A stretch of DNA of 39,917 nt from Atopobium sp. UBA2090 (GTDB taxonomy: Bacteria; Actinomycetota; Coriobacteriia; Coriobacteriales; Atopobiaceae): positions 1,445-41,361 of the forward strand of contig DCZG01000144.1 in NCBI GenBank assembly GCA_002331575.1. The letters are read 5' to 3'. Shown in pieces: positions 6,843 through 14,809 of the stretch. The notes under the pieces are model-generated. The model saw only the letters and a program-made list of their open reading frames with translations. It did no database searches and had not been told where the DNA came from. How positions within the stretch are numbered: the stretch's first letter is position 1; the number at the start of each line of letters is the position of its first letter. The position numbers and the translations under genes are program-made.

Positions 6843-8528
6843 ATGACTCGCGAAGCATCATCCGAGGCAATGCGCCGGATTGGCCTGAGCCTCAAGTCGT
6901 GGCGTGCGATGGGCGGCGTGACGGCTGACGAGCTCGCCGAGGCCATCGGCGTCTCCCGCGACACGCTCTCGCGCGTCGAGCGCGGGGACTCGAGCGTCGG
7001 CGTGGGCACGGTGCTCGACGTCTGCGGAGAGTTCGGGCTTCTCGACAAGGTCATGGGAGCGGTCGACCCGGCGAACAGCGAGGTTGGCAAGATCGGCCTC
7101 CTGCACGGCGTGCCCAAGCGGGTTCGCAAGGCGCAGCCGACCGTGGCACAGGATTGGAGAACCAGCATGAACTGGTATGACGGCTCGTTCGTGTATCAGA
7201 TCTACCCCCTCGGGCTCTGCGGGGCCCCATGGGCGAACGACGGCTCGAGCGAGGGCGCGACGAACGATGACGAGCACCGCCTGCTCAAGATCGTAAGCGA
7301 CAGATGGGTCGACCACGTCTCCAAGCTCGGCTCGAACTGCGTCATGCTCAACCCCGTCTTCGAGAGCGACGCGCACGGCTACGACACGCGCGACTACACC
7401 AAGGTCGACGCGCGCCTCGGCACGAGCGAGGACCTGCGCGCGGTTGTCGACGCCTTCCACGCGGCGGGCGTCCGCGTCCTGCTCGACGGCGTCTTCAACC
7501 ATGTCGGTCGCGGGTTCTGGGCTTTTCAGGACGTTCTCGCCAACCGCGAGAACAGCCCATATGCCGGCTGGTTCAACATCGACTGGGGTGGCGACTCGTC
7601 CTACGGCGACGGCTTCGGCTACGAGACCTGGGCCGGCGTGCCCTACCTCGTCAAGCTCAACCACGGTAACCTCGAGCTCAACGAGTACCTCGGCACCGTG
7701 ATCTGCGGCTGGGAGGCTGACTACGGCATCGACGGCCTCAGGCTCGACGTGGCGTACTGTCTCGATCTCGGCTTCCTCGGGTACATCCGCAGAATCGCGA
7801 ACGAGCTCACCGAGAAGCGCGGCGAGAAGTTCGTGCTCGTGGGAGAGACGATGTTCGGCGACTACAACCGCTGGATGAATGATGGCGCCTGCGACTCCGT
7901 GTACAACTACGAGGCCTACAAGGGCCTCTGGAGCTCGATGAACTCCTCCAACATGCATGAGATCGCCTACACGCTCGAGCGTCAGGGCGGGGACAGACCC
8001 TGGGACCTCTACACCGGCAAGCACCTGCTCAACTTCGTCGACAACCACGACGTGCCGCGCATCGCGACGCAGCTGTCCGACAAGAAGCAGCTCAAGCCGA
8101 TCTACGGGCTGCTCTTTGGCATGTGCGGTGTGCCCTGCGTCTACTACGGCAGCGAGTGGGGCATCGAGGGCGAGCAGAACTTCGGCGACCACGAACTGAG
8201 GCCGGCGCTCGACGCGCCCGAATGGAACGACCTCACCGAATGGATCTCGGCCCTGTCGGCCGCCCGCCTCACGAGCGAGGGCGCCGAGGCACTCTGCAAC
8301 GGAGACTACCATGAGCTCCAGTGCCAGCCCCAGCAGCTCGTGTTCCAGCGCTCTGCTGGCGGCAGGCGCGTCATCGTTGCGGTGAACGCCGCGAGCGAGC
8401 CCGTGACGCTGCACTTTGACGCAGGATGCGGCCGTGCGACCGACCTCATCACCGGAGACCTCCACGACTTCGGCGGCGGCTCCGAGATCGCCGCGTACTC
8501 CACGGCGTACTGGCTGTGCGAGCGATAA
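6843..8528 (+). CDS. XRE-type HTH domain fused to GH13 alpha-amylase-family hydrolase
   Basis: 561 residues from the ATG at 6843, which has a strong GAGGAGG site 6 nt upstream; a GTG at 6828 overlaps that site and is less likely. Residues about 8-70 form a HipB/XRE-like helix-turn-helix (TADELAEAIGVSRDTLSRVERG), continued by a linker (DPANSEVGKIGLLHGVPKRVRK) typical of free-standing regulators. From Met109 (MNWYDGSFVYQIYPLG) it is a GH13 TIM barrel with the expected catalytic residues: nucleophile Asp302 (GLRLDVA), acid/base Glu335 (VGETMFG) and transition-state Asp403 (FVDNHDVPR). There is no signal peptide, so it should act on imported oligosaccharides in the cytoplasm. An internal start at 7167 could also release the enzyme alone. 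The combination is unusual for either family. Confidence 0.9.
   Translation: MTREASSEAMRRIGLSLKSWRAMGGVTADELAEAIGVSRDTLSRVERGDSSVGVGTVLDVCGEFGLLDKVMGAVDPANSEVGKIGLLHGVPKRVRKAQPTVAQDWRTSMNWYDGSFVYQIYPLGLCGAPWANDGSSEGATNDDEHRLLKIVSDRWVDHVSKLGSNCVMLNPVFESDAHGYDTRDYTKVDARLGTSEDLRAVVDAFHAAGVRVLLDGVFNHVGRGFWAFQDVLANRENSPYAGWFNIDWGGDSSYGDGFGYETWAGVPYLVKLNHGNLELNEYLGTVICGWEADYGIDGLRLDVAYCLDLGFLGYIRRIANELTEKRGEKFVLVGETMFGDYNRWMNDGACDSVYNYEAYKGLWSSMNSSNMHEIAYTLERQGGDRPWDLYTGKHLLNFVDNHDVPRIATQLSDKKQLKPIYGLLFGMCGVPCVYYGSEWGIEGEQNFGDHELRPALDAPEWNDLTEWISALSAARLTSEGAEALCNGDYHELQCQPQQLVFQRSAGGRRVIVAVNAASEPVTLHFDAGCGRATDLITGDLHDFGGGSEIAAYSTAYWLCER
7156..7169 (+). promoter_or_regulatory. Internal ribosome site and start codon at the HTH/amylase junction
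   Basis: GGAGA at 7156-7160 is followed 6 nt later by an in-frame ATG at 7167, exactly where GH13 homology begins (MNWYDGSFVYQIYPLG). It could yield a free 453-residue amylase from the same mRNA, leaving the fusion as a minor or regulatory product. Confidence 0.55.
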
Positions 8529-8560
8529 AGTAGCGCGACGCGGTATTCGTTCGCGATAAA

Positions 8561-8597
8561 TAAAGGCCCCCGGGACGCTTCGAAACGTCCCGGGGGC
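8561..8597 (-). terminator. Intrinsic terminator of pyruvate kinase, probably bidirectional
   Basis: A perfect 12-bp stem (8566-8577 with 8586-8597) encloses an 8-nt loop between two convergent genes. Read on the minus strand it is followed by CTTTATTTAT, a good U-rich tail for pyk. On the plus strand it also ends the amylase transcript, though with a weaker tail. Confidence 0.88.
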
Positions 8598-8617
8598 ATT
8601 CTGGGTTAGTGCGAACG

Positions 8618-10063
8618 CTACTGGACCTGCGCCACCATCACCGTGTTGGTGCTCGTGGTGTAGTCGCCCTGGCGCGGCGAGGTCTGTGCGTCACCAGCGG
8701 TGAGGACGACGACGTCGCCCGTCTCCACGATGCCGAGCTCCTTCGCCGTGGTCAGCGCGTTGTACATCGTGGACTCGAGCGAGCCCTGCTCCACGGTGCG
8801 GAACGCATAGACTCCCCAGTAGAAGCAGGTGCGCCTGATGGCTTCCAGGCTCGGGCTCGAGGCGAAGACCAGGAGCTTGGAGCGGAAGTTCGAGACGAGA
8901 CGAGCGGAGCGGCCGGAGTGCGTGGGGCAGAGGATGCACTTGGCACCCACGCGGTCGGCGACCTCGACGGCGGCGGCGCCGATGGCGCTGTTCACGTTCT
9001 TGATTCCGCCACGGTCGTGGTAGGCGTCGTGCTCGGGCGTGTACTTCTCGGTCTCCTTGCAGATGTCGGCCATGGTCTGAACCGCCAGGACAGGGTACTT
9101 GCCTGCTGCGGTCTCTCCCGAGAGCATGACGGCGTCGGTGCCGTCGTACACGGCATTGGCGACGTCGGTGACCTCCGCGCGGGTCGGGCGCGGGTTGCGG
9201 ATCATGGAGTCGAGCATCTGGGTCGCCGTGATGACGGGCTTGTAGGCCGCGTTGCACTTGTTGATGATCGACTTCTGGATGTGCGGCACCTGGGCAGCGG
9301 GAACCTCGACGCCGAGGTCGCCGCGGGCGACCATGATGCCGTCGGAGTGCTCGAGGATCTCGTCGAAGTTCTGGACGCCGAGGGCGCTCTCGATCTTGGA
9401 GAAGATGTACACGTGCGGGGTGCCCATCTCGACGCAGATCTTGCGAATCTCATCGACAGCGCCACCGTCACGGATGAACGACGCCGAGATGGCATCGATG
9501 CCGAGCTCGCAGCCGAACATGATGTCGGCGCGGTCCTGAGCGGTGACGGAGGGGAGGCTGATGTTCACATTGGGGATGTTGACGCCCTTGTGCTCGCCGA
9601 GCTCGCCGCCGTTGACGATCTTGCAGTGCATGTCGGTGCCCTCGACGTGGTCGACCTCGAGACCAATGAGGCCGTCGTCGACGAGGATGATGGAGCCCTT
9701 CTCGACCTCGGAGGGAAGCTCCTTGTAGTCGAGCGAGAAGCGCTCGGCCGTGCCCTCGACGTTGTCATCGGTCGTGACGATGACCGAGTTGCCCGCGACG
9801 AGGGTGACCTTCTGGCCGTCCTTGAGGACGCCCGTGCGAACCTCCGGCCCCTTGGTGTCAAGCAGGATGGCGACGGGGATGTTGAGCTCGTTCGAGATCG
9901 CGCGCACGCGCTCGATGTTCTTGCGGTGGTACTGATGCGAGCCATGGCTGAAGTTGAAGCGCGCGACGTTCATGCCGCTCTTGATGAGCTCTCGCAGGAC
10001 GTCGTCACTCTCGGTGGCCGGGCCCATGGTGCAGACGATCTTGGTCTTCTTGGTGAGTGCCAT
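8618..10063 (-). CDS. pyk: Pyruvate kinase
   Basis: 481 residues, normal for a bacterial enzyme without the extra PEP-utiliser domain. It converts phosphoenolpyruvate and ADP to pyruvate and ATP in the last step of glycolysis. The start is the ATG at 10063 (MALTKKTKIVCTMGP), with AAGGAG just upstream; the in-frame extension MRRRT is rejected because it covers that site. Visible signatures are KIVCTMGPATES, FSHG (nucleotide/K+ region), SKIESALGVQNFDEIL with the active-site Lys and Glu, MVARGDLGVEVP (metal loop), and ATQMLDSMIRNPRPTRAEVTDVANAVYDGTD. The C-terminal ~130 residues are the allosteric domain. It has its own promoter and terminator, separate from the upstream dehydrogenase. Confidence 0.97.
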   Translation of the reverse strand: MALTKKTKIVCTMGPATESDDVLRELIKSGMNVARFNFSHGSHQYHRKNIERVRAISNELNIPVAILLDTKGPEVRTGVLKDGQKVTLVAGNSVIVTTDDNVEGTAERFSLDYKELPSEVEKGSIILVDDGLIGLEVDHVEGTDMHCKIVNGGELGEHKGVNIPNVNISLPSVTAQDRADIMFGCELGIDAISASFIRDGGAVDEIRKICVEMGTPHVYIFSKIESALGVQNFDEILEHSDGIMVARGDLGVEVPAAQVPHIQKSIINKCNAAYKPVITATQMLDSMIRNPRPTRAEVTDVANAVYDGTDAVMLSGETAAGKYPVLAVQTMADICKETEKYTPEHDAYHDRGGIKNVNSAIGAAAVEVADRVGAKCILCPTHSGRSARLVSNFRSKLLVFASSPSLEAIRRTCFYWGVYAFRTVEQGSLESTMYNALTTAKELGIVETGDVVVLTAGDAQTSPRQGDYTTSTNTVMVAQVQ

Positions 10064-10098
10064 TGTTCTCCTTCTCAAATGACGGTGCTGATCTCCAC

Positions 10099-10130
10099 TT
10101 GCTTATATCAAGCAAAAATCGTCTCCGAAA
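10099..10130 (-). promoter_or_regulatory. pyk promoter with an overlapping dyad
   Basis: On the minus strand TATAAG (10107-10102) serves as -10, with TTTCGG (10130-10125) as a weak -35 at 17-bp spacing. A perfect inverted repeat TTGCTT-N5-AAGCAA (10099-10115) straddles the -10, the position of a repressor operator. Which protein binds is unknown. Confidence 0.5.
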
Positions 10131-10167
10131 TAAAAGCTCGCCCCCGGCGGGGTTCCTCCGGGGGCGA
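10129..10167 (-). terminator. Intrinsic terminator of the D-hydroxyacid dehydrogenase gene
   Basis: TCGCCCCCGG (10138-10147) pairs perfectly with CCGGGGGCGA (10158-10167) around a 10-nt loop. On the minus strand it runs into GCTTTTATTT. It separates this gene from pyk. Confidence 0.88.
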
Positions 10168-10250
10168 ATGGTGTCTCGTTAGCATAGCGTCCCCGCATCT
10201 ATTATGAGGGGTGCCGCGCAAAGACCTACGAGAAACTCAAACGAAAATGG

Positions 10251-11255
10251 CTAGCAGACGACGCTCTTGTCGAGGAACGGCTTGCCGTCGGCGTAGGCCT
10301 GGGCGTTCTGGAGCGTGACCTGCGCAATCTGGGCGAGGGCCTCCTTGGTGAAGAACGCCTGGTGAGACGTCATGACGACGTTGGGGAAGGAGCAGAGGCG
10401 AGCCGTGATGGAGGAGCCGAGGATCTGGTCCTCGCGATCCTGGTACACGTTGGCGTTCTCCTCCTCGTAGACGTCGAGGCCAGCGGCGCCGATCTTGCCG
10501 GAGCGGATGCCGCGGATGAGCGCGTTGGAGTCGACGAGGGCACCACGGCCGGTGTTGACGAAGATCACGCCGTCCTTCATCTTGGCGATGGTGTCGTCAT
10601 TGATCATGTGGTAGCTCTCCTTGTTGAGGAAGGCGTGGAGCGAGATGAGGTCGGCGCGGGCGTAGAGCTCGTCGTTGCTCACGTATTCGTCGATGATGCC
10701 CTGATCGACGAGGGACTGGTTGGGATAGAGGTCGGCACCGATGACGGTCATGCCGAAGCCCTTGCAGATGCGGCAGAGCGCTGCGCCGATGCGGCCGGTG
10801 CCGATGATGCCCGCGGTCTTGCCGTGGAGCGTTTCGCCGACGAGACCCTCGAGGGAGAAGTTGTTCTCGCGAACGCGAATGTAGCCCTTGTGGATGCGGC
10901 GGTTCGCGCAGAGGGCGAGGCCCATGGCGTGCTCGGCGATTGCCTCGGGAGAGTAGGCGGGGACGCGCGTGACGTGCATGCCGAGTTCCTTGGCCATGTC
11001 GACGTTCACGGCATCGAAGCCGGCGCAGCGCATGAGGACAAGCTTGATGCCAAAGCCATGAAGGATCTCGAGCGACATGGCACCGGCGTCGGCGTTGACG
11101 AACGCGCAGATGGCGTCATAGCCCTTGGCGAAGGTCGCGGTGAAGGGGTTGAGGTTCGCCTCGAGGAAGTCGATCTGGATGTCAGGGAAATCCTTGAGCT
11201 CCTCCTGGAAGGAGTCCCTGTCATAGCTTGCGGTGCCGTAAAAGAGAATCTTCAT
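10251..11255 (-). CDS. D-2-hydroxyacid dehydrogenase, likely D-lactate dehydrogenase
   Basis: 334 residues; the start is the ATG at 11255 (MKILFYGTASYDRD), with AAAGGG 6 nt upstream, rather than the longer frame from 11303. The catalytic domain is split around a Rossmann domain with the NAD-binding GTGRIGAALCRICKGFGM loop near residue 150. The family's Arg (NTGRGALVD), Glu (EEENANVY region) and His (MTSHQAFFTKEA) form the expected triad. The FYGTASYDRDSF start, the RCAGFDAVN region and the HQAFFTKEAL end resemble fermentative D-LDHs (LdhA/VanH group), which reduce pyruvate to D-lactate and regenerate NAD+. Its neighbour pyruvate kinase supplies pyruvate. Another 2-keto acid substrate is possible. 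Confidence 0.93.
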   Translation of the reverse strand: MKILFYGTASYDRDSFQEELKDFPDIQIDFLEANLNPFTATFAKGYDAICAFVNADAGAMSLEILHGFGIKLVLMRCAGFDAVNVDMAKELGMHVTRVPAYSPEAIAEHAMGLALCANRRIHKGYIRVRENNFSLEGLVGETLHGKTAGIIGTGRIGAALCRICKGFGMTVIGADLYPNQSLVDQGIIDEYVSNDELYARADLISLHAFLNKESYHMINDDTIAKMKDGVIFVNTGRGALVDSNALIRGIRSGKIGAAGLDVYEEENANVYQDREDQILGSSITARLCSFPNVVMTSHQAFFTKEALAQIAQVTLQNAQAYADGKPFLDKSVVC

Positions 11256-11665
11256 GCTGAACCCTTTCGCCGGAGAACCGAGACGTGGCCATGCCACGGG
11301 CACGTGTGTGCGCTCCCACAGTTTAGCGCACGAGACAACCCGTGATATGCGATGGATGGGGTGACCGTCGTGTTTTAGCCTTGTCTATGCCGAGGTTCAG
11401 GGCGCACGAAGCATCGTGCTGCTTCGTGGGTGTCACCTCCGTGCCGCCGAATCGCCCCTCTCCCGCTGTCAGAGTGGTGGGGAAACGGACGTGGCGGACT
11501 GTGGGGTAATCAATGATTGAATACGACGTACATGATGGCAAGGCCGAGGAAATCGTCGTCGACGGGAAACGCTCGTGGAGACGGGCGATAAGAACGCACT
11601 TCTCGCTCGAACACGAAGACGCACGCCCCCGTGCGTCGCACGGGGCTGGCGAGGTCGCGCGGCAT
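11256..11665. other. 410-bp non-coding gap between two minus-strand genes
   Basis: No convincing gene is seen. It contains a perfect 9-bp hairpin, CACGAAGCA/TGCTTCGTG with a 6-nt loop (11405-11428), and a TAAACT -10-like element on the minus strand near 11325 that could serve the dehydrogenase. A 54-codon plus-strand frame (11513-11677) is discussed under rejected items. The hairpin has no U-tract on either side, so its role is unclear. Confidence 0.5.
11618..11637 (-). terminator. Weak terminator candidate after the PrpR-like regulator
   Basis: An 8-bp perfect stem (GACGCACG/CGTGCGTC) with a 4-nt loop lies about 30 bp past the regulator's stop codon on the minus strand. The following sequence (TTCGTGTT) is only mildly U-rich. 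Confidence 0.4.
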
Positions 11666-13435
11666 CTACTCTCGTAGGATTCTCCAGACGGTCGTTCTGC
11701 TCAGGCCGAGCGTGCGCGACGCCTCCGTCTGATTGCCGTCGTACTTGTCCACGACCATCCGTACGATGTCGCGTTCGGTGTCGCGGAGCGGCCTCAGGAG
11801 GTCGATGGTCGAGGAGTCGTTCGGTGACACGAGCGAGGAGAAGCGCACCGCACCGACGCGGGCTATCGCATCACGTACGTCGGAGGCCCTGATGCAGCCG
11901 CCACCCGAGGTCGCGCTCGCACGCTGGAGGACCTGGCGAAACTCGATGTAGTTCTGAACCCAGTCGTGCACGAGGAGAAGGTCCATCGCCTCGTCGGTGA
12001 CGATTAGCGGCTCCGTCCCCTGTCGGCGAGCCTCAGAGGTGAGAAAGAGCCCGATGGCCTGGCGTAGGTTCCGTCGAGCACGAAGAGGCGGGACCGAGAG
12101 CACATGGCAATGGAGGTTCTGGACGACGAGGTTCGAGGCCTCGCGGGCGCCTGCGGCTGTGCTGTCGTTCGCCGAGACGATGACGTGGTCACGCTGGCAG
12201 ATGCCCGTCCGCCCCATCAGGTCGACAAGCCTGCGGAGTCTGCTGGGGTCGAGGGCGTGGATCGACTTGAGGTAGAGAGTCTCGTCACTTCCGTAGAGCG
12301 GCGAACGTGACGAGTCGATGAGGTACTCCCAGCTCTTGTCAATGAGCAGCGAGCAGTCGACCATCACGAACGGTCGCGAGCACCAGCTCCCGCTCAGGTA
12401 GAGCAGGTAGGCAATCTGCGTCTTACCAGTGCCGAGCTCCCCCTCGATCATGACCGGGCGTCCGCTCCGGGCGGCGACGGCTATCAGCGGGGCAAGCTCC
12501 TCCCCGCCGTTCGCCTCGTGAAAGATGCTCTCGTGGTACTCCTGGTCGACCTCGTCCCTGTTCCTCCTGGTCATCCCGACGAGGCTCTCTCCAGAGGGTA
12601 CTTTCGACGTTGATACGCAGAAGGCGACAGACCTCTCGCCCAGGTACTGCACGTGCGTCTTGTTGATATGGTGCGCCCTGCGTCCGTGCCTCAGGGAGAG
12701 GCGCTCGTCTCCCTCGCCCTCGAGGTGCTCCCGCATGAAGTCGACGAGTGCATCTCGGTCGTCCTCGAGGTTCGAGTACATGAGCTTTCCCGCGGCCGAG
12801 AAGATCGCGAACTTGGAGTCCAGGCTGCGTACGAGTTGCCAGAGCATGTGGTTTGTCGCGCTGATCTCTCGAGTCTGCTGGCAGAATCTCAAGGCCTGGT
12901 CAAACGCCCTCTCTACGCTCTCGCGGCCAGATGCGAGCAGGTGGGCGTCTACCCCTTCAGAGACGAACCTCCCCTCGGAGAAGGTGTCGCAGAGCACGAC
13001 CTCGTAGCTTCCCCTTCGCACGTCCTCGAGGACGAGGGGGAGCTCGTCTTCGAAAGAGATGCCAAAGACGTCGAGGTCGAAGTCCGCGAAGTCCGCAAGG
13101 GGCATGAGGGTCTCGATGGCGTTGGCAAACCCGACGACCGCGGTTCGCTTCCCCCCTGGGTTGTAGCGCGCGAGCGCCTCGTAGAGGTCTGTCGGAGATA
13201 CGGCGATTTCGATGACGGGAACGGTGAACTCTTCCTCGATTAGCTGGGCGGTGCCGCCGCGCGAGATGACGACGTCGAAGTCGGCGTCAAAGCTGCCGAG
13301 GGCGGCGGCGAGCCCTGCTGAGAGGTCGCCTTCGCGAACGGTGACTCCGAGACTTGGGTAATCGAGGGCTACTTCTGTCGCCTCGTCGGCAAGCTCGTGG
13401 TAGGGAGCTATGAAGAGCGCTTTGAAATCAGCCAT
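11666..13435 (-). CDS. PrpR_N-type regulator with degenerate AAA domain and Fis-type HTH
   Basis: 589 residues. The ATG at 13435 (MADFKALFIAPYHEL) is preferred because AAGGA lies 6 nt upstream; a second ATG at 13450 overlaps that site. Residues about 5-175 look like the PrpR N-terminal ligand-sensing domain (DFDVVISRGGTAQLIEE, VSPTDLYEAL). The middle third is a sigma-54-activator-like AAA domain with Walker A GELGTGKTQ, but the GAFTGA loop that contacts sigma-54 is absent and the Walker B region (FVMVDCSLL/YLKSIHAL) is divergent. The last 45 residues are a Fis-type HTH (DKYDGNQTEASRTLGLSRTTVWRIL). It diverges from the acid-sugar cluster and probably controls it. With GAFTGA lost it likely works with sigma-70 promoters as a repressor or recruiter. 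Confidence 0.85.
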   Translation of the reverse strand: MADFKALFIAPYHELADEATEVALDYPSLGVTVREGDLSAGLAAALGSFDADFDVVISRGGTAQLIEEEFTVPVIEIAVSPTDLYEALARYNPGGKRTAVVGFANAIETLMPLADFADFDLDVFGISFEDELPLVLEDVRRGSYEVVLCDTFSEGRFVSEGVDAHLLASGRESVERAFDQALRFCQQTREISATNHMLWQLVRSLDSKFAIFSAAGKLMYSNLEDDRDALVDFMREHLEGEGDERLSLRHGRRAHHINKTHVQYLGERSVAFCVSTSKVPSGESLVGMTRRNRDEVDQEYHESIFHEANGGEELAPLIAVAARSGRPVMIEGELGTGKTQIAYLLYLSGSWCSRPFVMVDCSLLIDKSWEYLIDSSRSPLYGSDETLYLKSIHALDPSRLRRLVDLMGRTGICQRDHVIVSANDSTAAGAREASNLVVQNLHCHVLSVPPLRARRNLRQAIGLFLTSEARRQGTEPLIVTDEAMDLLLVHDWVQNYIEFRQVLQRASATSGGGCIRASDVRDAIARVGAVRFSSLVSPNDSSTIDLLRPLRDTERDIVRMVVDKYDGNQTEASRTLGLSRTTVWRILRE

Positions 13436-13449
13436 TGTATATCCTTGCA

Positions 13450-13466
13450 TGTTTAAATATGAAACA
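13450..13466. promoter_or_regulatory. Operator candidate at the regulator's transcription start
   Basis: TGTTT-N7-AAACA is an inverted repeat just downstream of the minus-strand -10 element, so it covers the expected start of transcription. A second palindrome, CAATATTG (13487-13494), overlaps the -35. Either could be bound by the regulator itself and also affect the divergent cluster. Confidence 0.5.
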
Positions 13467-13467
13467 C

Positions 13468-13497
13468 ATTATAGAAAAGAGACGTTCAATATTGTAA
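13468..13497 (-). promoter_or_regulatory. Sigma-70 type promoter of the PrpR-like regulator
   Basis: On the minus strand TTACAA (13497-13492) and a perfect TATAAT (13473-13468) are 18 bp apart, about 35 bp before the start codon. No comparable promoter or sigma-54 GG/GC site is visible for the divergent plus-strand cluster, which may need activation. Confidence 0.75.
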
Positions 13498-13576
13498 CGC
13501 ATCTGAGGCAGTCCGCGCGTTTACGGCATCGCTCCTGAGGGTCAAGATGCAAGTAACAAGAGGGGAGGCTCACGTG

Positions 13577-14809
13577 ATGCGTACGGTACTGATAGCTGAT
13601 GACCTGACGGGCGCGCTGGATGCGGGAGTATGCCTCCTTCCTGCCGACGTGACGGTGGCTGTGTCACCGACTGCTGCCGGCCGGCTTCTGAGCACATCGA
13701 CGACAATTCTCTCAATCAATGCCGGGACCCGTCACTTGCGTCCAGAAGACGCTGCCTCTCGCGTTCACGAGCTCGTTACCTCAGTTCGACGTGCAGGCGT
13801 CTCGGTCGTCGTCAAGAAGACCGACTCGGCGCTCCGCGGGAACGTCGGAGCAGAGCTTGCAGCCGCATGGCGTGCAAGCGGAGTCGCACGGCTCCACTTT
13901 CTGCCCGCCCTACCGTCCATGGGGAGGACCACCTCACAAGGCGTCCAGCTCGTGGACGGCGTTCCCGTCGACGAGAGCGCCTTCGGTCGCGACCCCTTCG
14001 AGCCCGTCACCTGCTCAAGGATTGACGAGCTCATCACGAGCCAGGCTCTCGTGCCCGTGCGCATGGTCGCCGAAGGGGAGCCCGTTCCCACCGCCTTCGA
14101 GGGCATCGTGGTGTATGACGCCACGACCTGCGAAGAGATGCTCCGACGCGTCCAAGAGATTGTCTCGATGGGGGAGTCCGGAATGATGGCCGGCTGCGCC
14201 GGGCTCGCTACCGCGCTCGCCGAGGTTCTTGGCCTGCGGGATCTGCCCGTACGGGCACCTGAGGGTCGGAGCAACCTCCTCGTCGTTTGCGGAAGCGTCA
14301 ATCCCGTCTCTGCCGCTCAGTGTGCCTACGCTGCGGAGAAGGGTGCACCGGTCATGCGCATCGGGGCGGCTGAGAAGTGCGATTCCACCTGGATGGCCAG
14401 CCACGATGGCGAGGCCTTCGTGGCTGACGTCGTGGAGAGCTGGAGAGACAACCCGCTCACCGTGGTCGACGGCAGTGCCCTCGAGAATCTCGCGGGCGTC
14501 GTTGCCCCCGGGCTCGACGTCCGACAGGTGGTGGCCGACAACATCGGTTCGATGGTCGCGAGCTTCTGCAAGCGTGACGTGTGCGGAAGGCTGCTCGTCA
14601 TGGGGGGCGACATCCTCTCTAGCTTTCTCGGCCAAGTGGGAGCCGACACGGTGAGACCACTCGGCGAGGTTGCCCCAGGCATCGTTGGCTTTGGTCTTGA
14701 GGTCGGAGGACGGCCTCTCGTCGCGGCTGCAAAGTCGGGTGGATTCGGAAATCGGGAGCTCTTCGTCAAGATGGCCGGCCCCCATGAGGTGAAGGAGAAG
14801 ATTCAATGA
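13577..14809 (+). CDS. Four-carbon acid sugar kinase family protein (DUF1537)
   Basis: 410 residues from the ATG at 13577, 8 nt after AGGGGAGG; an in-frame ATG at 13547 precedes the ribosome site and is rejected. The N-terminal sugar-binding domain (about 1-220) starts with the family signature LIADDLTGALDAG and includes KKTDSALRGN. The C-terminal nucleotide-binding domain (about 240-400) has VVCGSVNPVSAAQ, VMGGDILSSFL and AAKSGGFGN. Known members (DtnK, OtnK, LtnK) phosphorylate D-threonate, D-erythronate or 3-keto four-carbon acids with ATP. A PdxA2-type dehydrogenase three genes downstream matches the D-threonate/D-erythronate route. It is the first gene of the cluster and overlaps the next by 4 nt (ATGA). 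Confidence 0.9.
   Translation: MRTVLIADDLTGALDAGVCLLPADVTVAVSPTAAGRLLSTSTTILSINAGTRHLRPEDAASRVHELVTSVRRAGVSVVVKKTDSALRGNVGAELAAAWRASGVARLHFLPALPSMGRTTSQGVQLVDGVPVDESAFGRDPFEPVTCSRIDELITSQALVPVRMVAEGEPVPTAFEGIVVYDATTCEEMLRRVQEIVSMGESGMMAGCAGLATALAEVLGLRDLPVRAPEGRSNLLVVCGSVNPVSAAQCAYAAEKGAPVMRIGAAEKCDSTWMASHDGEAFVADVVESWRDNPLTVVDGSALENLAGVVAPGLDVRQVVADNIGSMVASFCKRDVCGRLLVMGGDILSSFLGQVGADTVRPLGEVAPGIVGFGLEVGGRPLVAAAKSGGFGNRELFVKMAGPHEVKEKIQ

Noticed and set aside
8609..10207. 532-codon plus-strand frame opposite pyk
   Set aside because: Antisense shadow of pyruvate kinase, which has all its family motifs.
11513..11677. A 54-codon plus-strand frame starting MIEYDVHDGKAEEIVVDGKR
   Set aside because: It has only a weak ribosome site, runs into the 3' end of the minus-strand regulator gene, and shows no recognisable family. 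It may be a remnant, but support is too thin to call a gene.
13498..13576. Sigma-54 promoter for the acid-sugar cluster
   Set aside because: No TGGCAC-N5-TTGC-like -24/-12 pair is present, and the regulator lacks the sigma-54 contact loop.
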